Assembly: GCA_035235625.1 (NCBI GenBank)
Contig: CP141146.1
Coordinates: 27,274,501-27,338,500 of the forward strand
Source of the DNA: Saururus chinensis
Lineage: Eukaryota > Streptophyta > Magnoliopsida > Piperales > Saururaceae
Direction: 5' to 3'
DNA: 64,000 bases
The notes below the pieces were generated by a model. The model was not told where the DNA came from. It saw only the letters and a program-made list of their open reading frames with translations, and ran no database searches. Shown here piece after piece: positions 48,201 to 50,795 of this stretch (position 1 is its first letter; the number at the start of each line of letters is the position of its first letter). A program made the translations under genes and the position numbers.

Positions 48201-48711
48201 ATCCAATACAAATTACATTAACTACGCAATTCCATGATCAAATCAAATCAAACATCTAGCACAAGAATCAGGACAAACAAATAGAGGACATCTCCAAACA
48301 AACGACACAAGCAAAATTCCTGCCGTGGAGAGAAAATCAAACTCCGCAAATTCGAATTAGAACCATCCATAAAAAAGTAAGAACTTTCGATGACCACACA
48401 CCGGGAAATGGAATCCAGATGTCAAGAGCACAGACGGCACGGTCCTCCTGATGGCGCCTACGTCCCTGGAGTACAGCGAGCTGGCACCTCACCTTCCTCC
48501 GCACCGACGAAGACTGCGGTTCATTGGAGAAGTCCGGTAGGGTCCAGCGTGGGCACTTGGGCGACTGGAAGACCGCCAGCGCGCCGCCTTCTCGGTAGAG
48601 CGCGAGGCAGGTGGAGGATTCGTCGGTAGAAGAAAAAGGGCAGACGGGGACCGGGAGCAGAAGAGGAAGAAGAAGGAGAAAACCCAGCAAGGGAGCCGGG
48701 CATCCGGCCAT
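219..48711 (-). CDS. PP2C phosphatase - protein kinase fusion, 20 coding exons, 1088 aa
   Basis: Spliced gene. Coding exons in transcript order: 48711-48402, 45719-45461, 40801-40696, 40566-40425, 40301-40034, 39855-39515, 30650-30568, 30359-30203, 26804-26624, 22880-22655, 15795-15328, 13966-13909, 10176-10092, 9200-9126, 7904-7821, 7735-7592, 3413-3332, 1087-1005, 911-857, 278-219. All junctions are GT-AG, all phases agree, and the total is 3267 nt. The N-terminal leader (residues 1-27) is hydrophobic. PP2C signatures: QEDR (88-91), DGHNG (120-124), SGTTA (234-238), GDS (254-256), SRAIGD (352-357), SDG (388-390), MDN (435-437). Kinase signatures: glycine loop 624-631, Lys688, HRD 861-863, DFG 899-901, PPE 929-931, DMWSVG 950-955. 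The order and length fit the plant family typified by Arabidopsis At3g63340 (about 1075 aa, from memory). Expected activities are Mg/Mn-dependent Ser/Thr dephosphorylation and Ser/Thr phosphorylation; the substrate is unknown. All catalytic residues of both domains appear present except the first glycine of the loop. Introns range from 85 bp to 8.9 kb; the largest are transposon-filled. Confidence 0.93.
279..856 (-). other. intron 19, no feature recognised
   Basis: AT-rich intron of 578 bp between exons 19 and 20. No coding remnant or repeat seen. Confidence 0.8.
857..911 (-). CDS. Exon 19: kinase helix H-I
   Basis: Residues 1051-1069, [19 protein letters not shown]. The Arg of RQLLRWDP is typical of kinase subdomain XI. 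The acceptor is CTGCAG and the donor CCT|GTAAGT. Confidence 0.93.
1005..1087 (-). CDS. Exon 18: kinase C-lobe
   Basis: Residues 1024-1050 plus two bases, [27 protein letters not shown]. The donor is GTGAGT. The acceptor (GAAACAAG) has only a moderate pyrimidine tract, but a CTGACTAAT branch-point-like sequence sits upstream. Confidence 0.88.
1088..3331 (-). other. intron 17, unremarkable
   Basis: AT-rich sequence of 2.2 kb with a short CT microsatellite near 2758-2773. A 151-codon open frame on the plus strand at 1261-1716 is compositionally simple and matches nothing I know. Confidence 0.7.
3332..3413 (-). CDS. Exon 17: kinase C-lobe
   Basis: Residues 996-1023, [19 protein letters not shown]... 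It matches the family's conserved LRS-MEMCIL-P segment. The acceptor is AATCTCAG and the donor GTAAGT. It lies 4.2 kb from exon 16. Confidence 0.92.
4121..4617 (+). repeat. direct duplication of about 155 bp
   Basis: 4121-4276 and 4464-4617 are near-identical, both running from CATGGTACACATCCTAACAG to TTATGTTGAGTCTTT, with about 187 bp of unrelated sequence between. Small indels and CT-run differences show some age. Within intron 16. Confidence 0.85.
5790..5935 (-). pseudogene. Ty1/copia polyprotein 3' end remnant
   Basis: Reading the minus strand gives [16 protein letters not shown] followed by CSSRVMGLK and a stop, the C-terminus of copia RNase H (family pattern DNIADPLTKGL). Downstream sequence (CAAAGGGACAACTAAG) may be the beginning of its 3' LTR side. 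Upstream domains are missing or too decayed to read. Confidence 0.65.
6991..7250 (-). mobile_element. TRIM/SMART-like miniature LTR element
   Basis: Two direct repeats of at least 60 bp, both beginning TG(T/C)TAGAAACCAAGT and reaching CCCAACAATGTATAT, lie at 6991 and 7164. Directly before the right copy, the minus strand reads TGGTATCGGAGCC (7163-7151), one mismatch from the initiator tRNA-Met primer site. The whole is only about 260 bp and non-coding, as in SMART/TRIM elements. The outer LTR ends are not resolved. Confidence 0.6.
7592..7735 (-). CDS. Exon 16: kinase helix F-G region
   Basis: Residues 948-995 plus two bases. [21 protein letters not shown] is helix F with its invariant Asp950. 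The rest reaches MKDLAYR. The acceptor is GGCAG and the donor ATAG|GTAAGT. It is separated from exon 15 by only 85 bp, the smallest intron. Confidence 0.95.
7821..7904 (-). CDS. Exon 15: kinase activation segment and PPE
   Basis: Residues 920-947 plus two bases. [20 protein letters not shown] is the P+1 region with PPE replacing APE. Several AG sites overlap at the acceptor; the one after TTGCAG keeps phase with Arg920. The donor is AA|GTATCT. Confidence 0.92.
7905..9125 (-). other. intron 14, no feature recognised
   Basis: 1.2 kb of AT-rich sequence. A CATCATCATCAT run at 8108 is the only pattern. No coding or element signature. Confidence 0.7.
9126..9200 (-). CDS. Exon 14: kinase DFG motif
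   Basis: Residues 895-919 plus two bases, [20 protein letters not shown]... Asp899 is the Mg-binding aspartate. The acceptor is TTTCAG and the donor TCTAG|GTATGG. Confidence 0.94.
9201..10091 (-). other. intron 13, no feature recognised
   Basis: 891 bp of AT-rich sequence, apparently plain intron. Confidence 0.7.
10092..10176 (-). CDS. Exon 13: kinase ENMVICF segment
   Basis: Residues 867-894 plus two bases. It supplies the Asn (N868) of the DxxxxN motif and the family-typical [11 protein letters not shown] loop. The acceptor GTGCGAAG is weakly pyrimidine-rich. The fit of phase on both sides (P-E-N; I-M-R) supports it. Confidence 0.92.
10381..11320. mobile_element. 940-bp MULE-like element with long terminal inverted repeats
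   Basis: Both ends begin GGGAAA(A)TTATAT; inverted similarity extends about 100 bp inward, through TAATTACCAAAAT and GTATTCCTTTTTGCCA. It is flanked by TTATTATTA on both sides, compatible with a 9-bp Mutator-type target duplication, though that sequence is simple. Inside are GTCCTT...AAGGAC inverted motifs and a CT-rich block; no transposase. Relatives are at 23335-25311 and 48870-49138. In intron 12. Confidence 0.85.
12400..12573 (-). pseudogene. unidentified coding-like fragment with an apparent frameshift
   Basis: After a good acceptor (CATTGCAG), the minus strand reads [10 protein letters not shown], then shifts frame into [16 protein letters not shown] and [20 protein letters not shown], ending VNR at a GTACTT donor-like site. 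The mix of charged and hydrophobic residues looks coding. It sits between exons 12 and 13 but does not fit the kinase. I cannot name the family. It may be a captured or duplicated exon. Confidence 0.35.
13909..13966 (-). CDS. Exon 12: kinase catalytic loop HRDIKP
   Basis: Residues 848-866 plus one base, [19 protein letters not shown]. Asp863 is the catalytic base, and the Lys of DIK marks a Ser/Thr kinase. The acceptor is TTGTTCAG and the donor CCTG|GTGAGA. Too short for ORF finders; found by motif and phase. Confidence 0.95.
13967..15327 (-). other. intron 11, no feature recognised
   Basis: 1.4 kb of AT-rich sequence; 14400-15130 is less AT-rich, with Ser/Leu-coding-like runs but no consistent frame or known motif. 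Confidence 0.65.
15328..15795 (-). CDS. Exon 11: kinase N-lobe to helix E
   Basis: Residues 692-847, the longest exon. [19 protein letters not shown] contains the helix C region, [18 protein letters not shown] the hinge region, and [17 protein letters not shown] and IIWQL helices D and E. A Ser/Lys-rich insert follows helix C. The donor lies after CAGCTG (GTATAT); both ends are phase 0. Confidence 0.95.
16083..16491 (-). mobile_element. 409-bp LTR of the minus-strand gypsy remnant
   Basis: On the minus strand it runs from TGTTATGACC to GAGTAACA (TG...CA). A purine-rich CCTGGTGGGA lies immediately upstream (polypurine tract position), and the integrase/chromodomain remnant precedes it, as expected for a 3' LTR. 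The partner LTR was not found. Confidence 0.6.
16492..17830 (-). pseudogene. decayed Ty3/gypsy chromovirus, gag and integrase
   Basis: Minus-strand order: gag matrix-like region (17830-17470), CCHC knuckle [14 protein letters not shown] (about 17250), then, after loss of protease, RT and RNase H, integrase [14 protein letters not shown] (about 16930) and [17 protein letters not shown] (about 16780), and a chromodomain-like tail [14 protein letters not shown] (about 16550). Frameshifts and stops throughout. The chromodomain indicates a chromovirus. Intron 10, same strand as the host gene. Confidence 0.8.
18158..18217 (+). repeat. three 20-bp tandem repeats in an LTR
   Basis: TTAATGATTGTAAYRGACCR repeats at 18158, 18178 and 18198, just upstream of the LTR TATA box at 18295-18300 (CCTATAAAAGG). 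The position suggests LTR enhancer repeats. Confidence 0.8.
18158..18426 (+). mobile_element. 3' part of the 5' LTR of a plus-strand gypsy element
   Basis: Contains repeats, a TATA box at 18295 and a pyrimidine-rich leader, ending CCGGACACAACAT just before the primer binding site. The LTR's upstream end is unresolved; it adjoins the minus-strand gypsy remnant. Confidence 0.6.
18427..18439 (+). other. primer binding site, initiator tRNA-Met type
   Basis: TGGTATCAAAGCC, one mismatch from TGGTATCAGAGCC. It separates the LTR from the gag start ATGGCACGAGGC at 18453. Confidence 0.75.
18453..19640 (+). pseudogene. Ty3/gypsy gag, frameshifted
   Basis: The first frame (18453-18911) is a Pro/Gln-rich N-terminus ending at a stop. 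Frame changes then lead to [16 protein letters not shown] and the classic gypsy gag fold ([16 protein letters not shown], 18975-19571). After a stop, [14 protein letters not shown] (about 19585-19625) is the zinc knuckle. Dead copy in intron 10. Confidence 0.85.
19660..20481 (+). pseudogene. Ty3/gypsy reverse transcriptase and RNase H, internally deleted
   Basis: Starts abruptly inside RT ([20 protein letters not shown]), so protease and RT fingers are deleted. FFDDILIYS is the catalytic YxDD-type motif with Phe for Tyr. A TAG at 19861 interrupts it. [12 protein letters not shown] and [14 protein letters not shown] (RNase H start) follow. It ends at LICTDYQP, cut by a reversed LTR fragment. 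Confidence 0.88.
20482..20695 (-). mobile_element. LTR 5'-end fragment, reversed
   Basis: On the minus strand it starts TGTAACATTCGGGAATTTTC and runs 214 bp into the gypsy RNase H remnant. It shares CGTTCTTTATGGCGTTTCGA-like sequence with the foldback element arm near 32320, so the two are related. Confidence 0.6.
20696..21040 (-). mobile_element. LTR fragment of the TGTAACGACCCGG family, reversed
   Basis: On the minus strand it starts TGTAACGACCCGGATTTTTA and keeps similarity (AAATATCCAAGTCATGATAA..., TTCACAAATATGAATATCAA) to the plus-strand copies at 49139 and 61426. Truncated after about 345 bp. Confidence 0.75.
21041..22654 (-). other. rest of intron 10, no coding feature
   Basis: AT-rich, with a GA microsatellite near 21465-21484 and a TA microsatellite near 22249-22265. 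No protein remnant recognised. Confidence 0.7.
22655..22880 (-). CDS. Exon 10: kinase glycine loop and catalytic lysine
   Basis: Residues 616-691. [20 protein letters not shown] is the ATP-binding loop; the first glycine of GxGxxG is Asp624, while Gly626, Gly629 and Val631 are kept. FILKRIM provides the VAIK-type Lys688. About 45 Ser/Asn-rich residues are inserted between strands 2 and 3. Confidence 0.94.
23335..25311. mobile_element. 1.98-kb inverted-repeat (MULE-like) element
   Basis: The ends are inverted copies of about 125 bp (AATATTTACCAATTCGGAC, CTTTGGGAAATATTTCCCAAAGTGG, then a GTTGGTGCC/GGCACCAAC-type block). The right end finishes GGGAAAATTATTTAAATAAT on the minus strand, like the 940-bp element at 10381. 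A degenerate 9-bp flank pair (7/9) is possible. The interior has about 1.3 kb of low-repeat sequence with weak open frames (23755-24072, 24586-24921) that I cannot identify. In intron 9. Confidence 0.8.
23487..23625. repeat. cluster of GATTTCGTCC...GGACGAAATC palindromes
   Basis: Several near-perfect inverted motifs of about 27 bp, each GATTTCGTCC plus a short AT-rich centre plus GGACGAAATC. A second cluster lies at 25077-25165 inside the opposite arm. They could fold into hairpins in either strand. Confidence 0.85.
25327..25716 (+). pseudogene. Ty1/copia integrase N-terminal remnant
   Basis: The plus strand reads [14 protein letters not shown], then PFDLIHFDV, a stop, and [15 protein letters not shown], the pre-integrase to integrase core start of copia (family pattern PFDLIHSDVWG...YYVSFIDDCTR). 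It abuts the inverted-repeat element within 20 bp. The remainder of the element is missing. Confidence 0.75.
25717..26623 (-). other. intron 9 proximal part, possible old LTR sequence
   Basis: No coding remnant. On the minus strand, 26080-26280 (GGAGGATAAGTGGTGGG... AATTTTGAAATTTGAAT) resembles pieces at 27380-27500 and 46620-46750, suggesting decayed copies of one LTR family. Confidence 0.45.
26624..26804 (-). CDS. Exon 9: linker up to the kinase domain
   Basis: Residues 556-616. [20 protein letters not shown] resembles the short helical segment that precedes the kinase in relatives. The acceptor is TTACAG and the donor TTTAG|GTGAGT. Arg616 is split with exon 10. Confidence 0.88.
27595..28735 (-). 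pseudogene. Ty3/gypsy integrase remnant
   Basis: Minus-strand order: zinc-binding region [17 protein letters not shown] (about 28600), [13 protein letters not shown], core [20 protein letters not shown] (about 28390), [10 protein letters not shown], then C-terminal [20 protein letters not shown] (about 27780). Multiple stops and at least one frameshift. The N-terminal part resembles the plus-strand remnant at 44100-44330, so both come from one family. Sequence at 27340-27590 may be its 3' LTR. Confidence 0.82.
28722..29115 (+). repeat. tandem array, period about 148 bp, 2.7 copies
   Basis: Units begin TTGATCAAAYATTATRG at 28721, 28869 and 29018 and include GCATCTTAGAAAGTGAAATT (28833, 28982). 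Copies are about 85-90% alike. The first unit is fused with the N-terminal coding end of the integrase remnant. Confidence 0.9.
29116..30202 (-). other. intron 8 distal part, no gene
   Basis: AT-rich, with an ACACAC run near 29662. At 29730-29760 GCTCTAATATCAAAAAGCTTAAGCTCTTAGG weakly recalls the primer-site edge of SMART-like elements, but no repeat pair is visible. Confidence 0.5.
30203..30359 (-). CDS. Exon 8: interdomain linker
   Basis: Residues 504-555 plus one base. It begins [17 protein letters not shown], a conserved linker stretch in this family. The open frame continues to a stop at 30114, but the donor CAAG|GTAACA is chosen because it alone joins exon 9 in frame ([11 protein letters not shown]). 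Confidence 0.85.
30568..30650 (-). CDS. Exon 7: interdomain linker
   Basis: Residues 476-503, [13 protein letters not shown]...KFKMLM. Small exon between GTGTCAG and GTAACAG. No domain is recognised. It is supported by phase agreement on both sides and by its position in the family between phosphatase and kinase. Confidence 0.85.
30651..32169 (-). other. intron 6 part between exon 7 and the foldback element
   Basis: 1.5 kb; the first part is AT-rich. 31200-31560 is Ser/Pro-coding-like but has no conserved frame. No element identified. Confidence 0.6.
32923..33785 (+). repeat. 432-bp direct duplication inside the left arm
   Basis: Two GC-rich units start GCCATTG (32923; 33355) and end near GCCGCC-ACGGGG (33354; 33785). 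Each carries TGGGCGTTAATGGCCGGCGA and CCCAGATCTGCATTG. A third, inverted copy occupies 33840-34185. Confidence 0.88.
33840..34262 (-). repeat. inverted arm copy, inner half
   Basis: Reverse complement of the left-arm units (CAATGCAGATCTG..., CGCCGGCCAATAACACCTAA, GAGGACACATGGCTGAGGAC). Interrupted at 34262 by the LTR element; the arm resumes at 37897. Confidence 0.85.
34263..35113 (-). repeat. 3' LTR (851 bp)
   Basis: Carries about 200 bp near 34760-34960 that the other LTR lacks. Its minus-strand end is ...CAATGATA rather than CATGACA, a mutated CA terminus. A purine-rich TGGGGTAGAG lies next to it at 35114-35123, at the polypurine-tract position. Confidence 0.82.
35725..36060 (+). repeat. 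tandem repeat, period about 124 bp, about 2.7 copies
   Basis: AGCTTCGCRTRACCGRNTTGGTCACCAA recurs at 35760, 35884 and 36009 inside the LTR element. Units diverge by roughly 20%. Confidence 0.82.
37257..37269 (-). other. primer binding site, initiator tRNA-Met type
   Basis: The minus strand reads TGGTATCAGAGCC exactly, starting two bases inside the 5' LTR end. Confidence 0.9.
37272..37896 (-). repeat. 5' LTR (625 bp)
   Basis: On the minus strand it starts TGTCACGGGTTAGC and ends CTCCATGACA, giving proper TG...CA termini. The following bases (GCATGGTGGCC) belong to the resumed foldback arm. Confidence 0.87.
38544..39514 (-). other. intron 6 part next to exon 6, no feature
   Basis: AT-rich intron sequence of about 970 bp. 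Confidence 0.7.
39515..39855 (-). CDS. Exon 6: end of the PP2C domain (SDG, MDN)
   Basis: Residues 363-475 plus one base. [12 protein letters not shown] places Asp389, and [13 protein letters not shown] places Asp436-Asn437; both aspartates are expected metal ligands. The PP2C fold ends near residue 445. The rest ([15 protein letters not shown]...) opens the interdomain linker. The donor is GTAATC, and the next intron, 8.9 kb, is the largest in the gene. Confidence 0.94.
40034..40301 (-). CDS. Exon 5: PP2C HHPDRE and SRAIGD motifs
   Basis: Residues 273-362. It carries [22 protein letters not shown] (about 313-334) and [11 protein letters not shown] (347-357), the usual PP2C sequence before the flap. 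The first half (residues 280-305) is a variable Lys/Ser-rich insert. It starts after CTGCAG and ends AAAAG|GTGG. Confidence 0.94.
40425..40566 (-). CDS. Exon 4: PP2C SGTTA and GDS motifs
   Basis: Residues 226-272 plus one base. It carries [19 protein letters not shown] and then [12 protein letters not shown], the central beta strands of PP2C. The donor (AAA|GTTAGG) is the least canonical of the gene; it was chosen because it keeps the frame into exon 5 as ...SHVQ-R-KLF. Confidence 0.87.
40696..40801 (-). CDS. Exon 3: PP2C core helix
   Basis: Residues 191-225, from [11 protein letters not shown] to DIDMAFTK. It corresponds to the helix before the SGTTA strand ([16 protein letters not shown]). 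The acceptor is ATATAG and the donor GTGAAT. A 129-bp intron follows. Confidence 0.92.
40802..42119 (-). other. intron 2 part, no gene
   Basis: AT-rich. A short duplication AGCATRGTGATAATGATGATGATTATA occurs at 41389 and 41449. 41700-41900 is less AT-rich but has no conserved frame. Confidence 0.65.
42120..42960 (-). pseudogene. Ty3/gypsy RT and RNase H remnant
   Basis: The minus strand reads [10 protein letters not shown] (about 42940), then decayed [22 protein letters not shown] (about 42600), [16 protein letters not shown], and RNase H end [18 protein letters not shown] and [12 protein letters not shown] (about 42240). Frameshifts and stops. It points away from the plus-strand remnant that starts 20 bp to its right. 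Confidence 0.82.
42979..44332 (+). pseudogene. Ty3/gypsy RT-RNase H-integrase remnant
   Basis: [31 protein letters not shown] and [11 protein letters not shown] define RT. After a decayed connection, [14 protein letters not shown] and [14 protein letters not shown] are RNase [14 protein letters not shown] and LLRDVQQFI, stop, QCYTC are the integrase zinc region, where it ends. Stops at 43319, 43758 and 44088. No N-terminal gag or protease. Confidence 0.87.
44333..45460 (-). other. intron 2 part, no gene
   Basis: AT-rich, with a GA microsatellite at 44428-44448. Nothing else recognised. Confidence 0.7.
45461..45719 (-). CDS. Exon 2: PP2C motif 2 (DGHNG)
   Basis: Residues 104-190. Preceded by an acceptor reading TGTGTAG and ended by [18 protein letters not shown] (117-128) contains the invariant metal-binding Asp120 and Gly121 of the PP2C fold. 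The remainder is a helical segment rich in Leu and Phe, then a family-specific stretch ending NWNDGR. Confidence 0.93.
46458..46919 (+). mobile_element. LTR-like segment with promoter features
   Basis: Starts TGTCATC and ends GGTTACATCA. It contains TATAAAGGGGGGAAAA (46637) and a long pyrimidine/purine leader. A 21-bp direct duplication AAGTATTGAAAAATGACTATT lies at 46500-46545. Its similarity to minus-strand pieces near 26100-26250 and 27380-27500 supports an LTR family. No partner LTR in intron 1. Confidence 0.45.
47223..47287 (+). repeat. 25-bp minisatellite, three copies
   Basis: TGGAATCACCACC recurs at 47223, 47248 and 47273, with a weaker GGAATCACTAC at 47139. Confidence 0.85.
48402..48711 (-). 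CDS. Exon 1: start codon, hydrophobic leader, PP2C motif 1
   Basis: Residues 1-103 plus one base of Gly104. The chosen ATG (48711) is followed directly by a leucine-rich stretch ([16 protein letters not shown]) typical of a signal peptide or signal anchor. GRRRHQEDR (residues 83-91) supplies the first metal-site acidic residues, Glu89 and Asp90. The exon ends ...PFPG at a GTGTGT donor. An in-frame ATG at 48864 would add 51 Arg-rich residues; it is less likely because a TATA-like box lies only about 10 bp further upstream. Confidence 0.9.
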
Positions 48712-48869
48712 AGTCAGCCGGTCCGGCTGAATTTCCGAATCGCAGAAACGCGAGAAGCTTGGTGGCGGGGGAGGGAAGCAGGGGTGACCTCCGAACTCGG
48801 GCGAGATATGTCGGACTCGGATCCTGGCAAGCTCTAAACGGATCCGTAATCTATTCGTGAACACGTTAT

Positions 48870-49138
48870 TTCACTTATAAATAATATTATTAAAAAATAA
48901 AAATTAAATAAATAATATTAAAAAAGTAAAAATATATAAATAATATTAAAAATATTTCCTAAAATATCATAAAGATAAAAATAATTATTAAAATAGTATT
49001 CTTTTTCTAGCCAAGCATTAATACTTACATGGCTTTTTCTTATTTTTTTATGAATTTGTCTTTCTCACTTACTTAATCATTGTTTTATAGAGAGATTTGA
49101 TCTTTTACTTAGATTTTGTCCTTTATAAAGATAAAGAT
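48870..49138. mobile_element. partial MULE-like element at the gene's 5' flank
   Basis: AATAGTATTCTTTTTCTAGCCAAG, TACATGGCTTTTT and GATTTTGTCC align with the left arm of the element at 10381. The right half is missing, replaced by an LTR that starts at 49139. Its outer end contains the putative TATA box of the fusion gene. Confidence 0.6.
48875..48883 (-). promoter_or_regulatory. candidate TATA box of the fusion gene
   Basis: TATTTATAA on the minus strand, 164 bp upstream of the ATG at 48711. Transcription starting about 30 bp downstream would give a 5' leader of roughly 135 nt and would exclude the upstream in-frame ATG at 48864. The box lies at the edge of an AT-rich transposon fragment, so chance is possible. 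Confidence 0.28.
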
Positions 49139-50190
49139 TGTTATTGCCCGAATTTTTAAAAGTCTTTTTAAATAGCATAAACAGTAAGTTACGAAAAAAA
49201 AATCTCTTTCTTAAATACAAAACAAACTATTAGACTAAATATTCAGGTTATGATAATTAAGGTTCACAAATATGAATATCAAATCGTATAATATTATTAC
49301 ACGTCTCAAAATTCAATAAGAAGAGTTCATTCATCTAAGTACATTTACGAACTAGAATTGCAGAAACAAAGAGCTTCATCATGTGCTCGACAATCTTAGT
49401 CTTTGTTGTCGTCTCCTAGAGAACCTGCAACCAACCAAACCAAACAACCACAGCAACAACAATAAGGGAACCTCTCCTCTCTCAAAAGAAGAACTTCCAA
49501 AGGGGCAAGACGTTTTATTAATATTATTTGGATTGGGCCAACATAACTCGATGTTAGTTGCCTACGTACTTATCAGACAACATCTCCAATGTTTCCAAAA
49601 ATATCGAATCTATACGTAGTTCTGCCTAGAAGCTATACTATCCTAAGAAACATATCATCACACATGCAATGCTTAAGTATTTTTAACCAACCTACATTTT
49701 ATGCAAGTCCTTTTATGATTCCACTTGTCTAATTAAACAAGCAATATTAAACAATGTTATTAATTATTTCACAACTGTTGTACAATAATTAATACCCTTT
49801 ATCGTTTAAACCCAACTCTAGGTTTAATCTAATATATACTCACTCGGAGATAACTCGACTCTCAAAGAAATCCCTAAACATAGGACTCCAACATTAGAGT
49901 TGACTGCTTAACAGTAGCTTAACCCAAATCCTCAGGGCTCTCAATAACCTTAGGTCTTTATGACCATTGACTCCCCCAAACATCCAAAACTTAAAGTAGA
50001 TTGTTTAAATCTAGTCAAGTATTCGCCCAACCATTTGAGTCCTCTTCACATCGTGAATTGGCTCAATAGATAGTTCATCCCTGAGAACATCCCATAACCA
50101 CCCTCGGTTCATTAACCAAGGCAAAATTCTATGCAAGGGCCCCGTTCACTCCATGAACCGGTCCCAAATCCTATTGAAAGTATTTTAGTC
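49139..50190 (+). mobile_element. LTR fragment of the TGTAACGACCCGG family
   Basis: Starts TGTTATTGCCCGAATTTTTA and keeps colinear similarity with 61426-62480 (for example GTTCACAAATATGAATATCA; GGTTCATTAACCAAGG). It ends where sequence of the large nested unit begins, near 50190. Confidence 0.7.
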
Positions 50191-50795
50191 CTCTATCATA
50201 AGCCATGTTTGATGCATCATCGCCCGTACAATGATTTGGTTGTGGGTATCAATTAGAAATGTCGCCGCCTTTGTTTGTCACCTAACTCGGGCCTTTAGTG
50301 CCTTCAACTTTTGCTTAGGGGACCACCACTAGTGAACCCCACCCCTTCCGTGATTGACCATCCTTTTTAAGGTTTGGCCGTGACAACACGTGCATTTGTT
50401 GTTTGATAGCCGATCCCAATCGTGAGTGTTTGGATCCTGCTCCCACCGGCCTAAGTCGCTTCGGGAACCACCGACAACCTATCCTCCACTTATGGTTCCC
50501 CTGTTACTATGTACACTTGTGTCACATGTGTAGTTTAGGTTAAAGGCACTGCCTTTGCAATGTTTGACAATTGAATGACACCACCACTAGGTAATATGGT
50601 CGTTAAAGCCCTCTTTTGTCTCTCCTATGTCCATGAGTACGTAAACAAGCCTTCCACCCTATTTTGAGGCTTCAACAATGAAAAATCTTTGCCACTAGAT
50701 GTGGGCCGCAGTAGATTTTAGCGTCTTGTGTCCAACAAATGTTTTTAACCATTGGTCGAACTCCAATCAGTCACCCCCCATTCTATAGTCGCTAT

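Larger units (their letters stand above)
45720..48401 (-). other. intron 1, holds an LTR-like piece and a minisatellite
   Basis: 2.7 kb. Apart from the two features listed separately (46458-46919, 47223-47287), no coding remnant was recognised. Confidence 0.7.
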
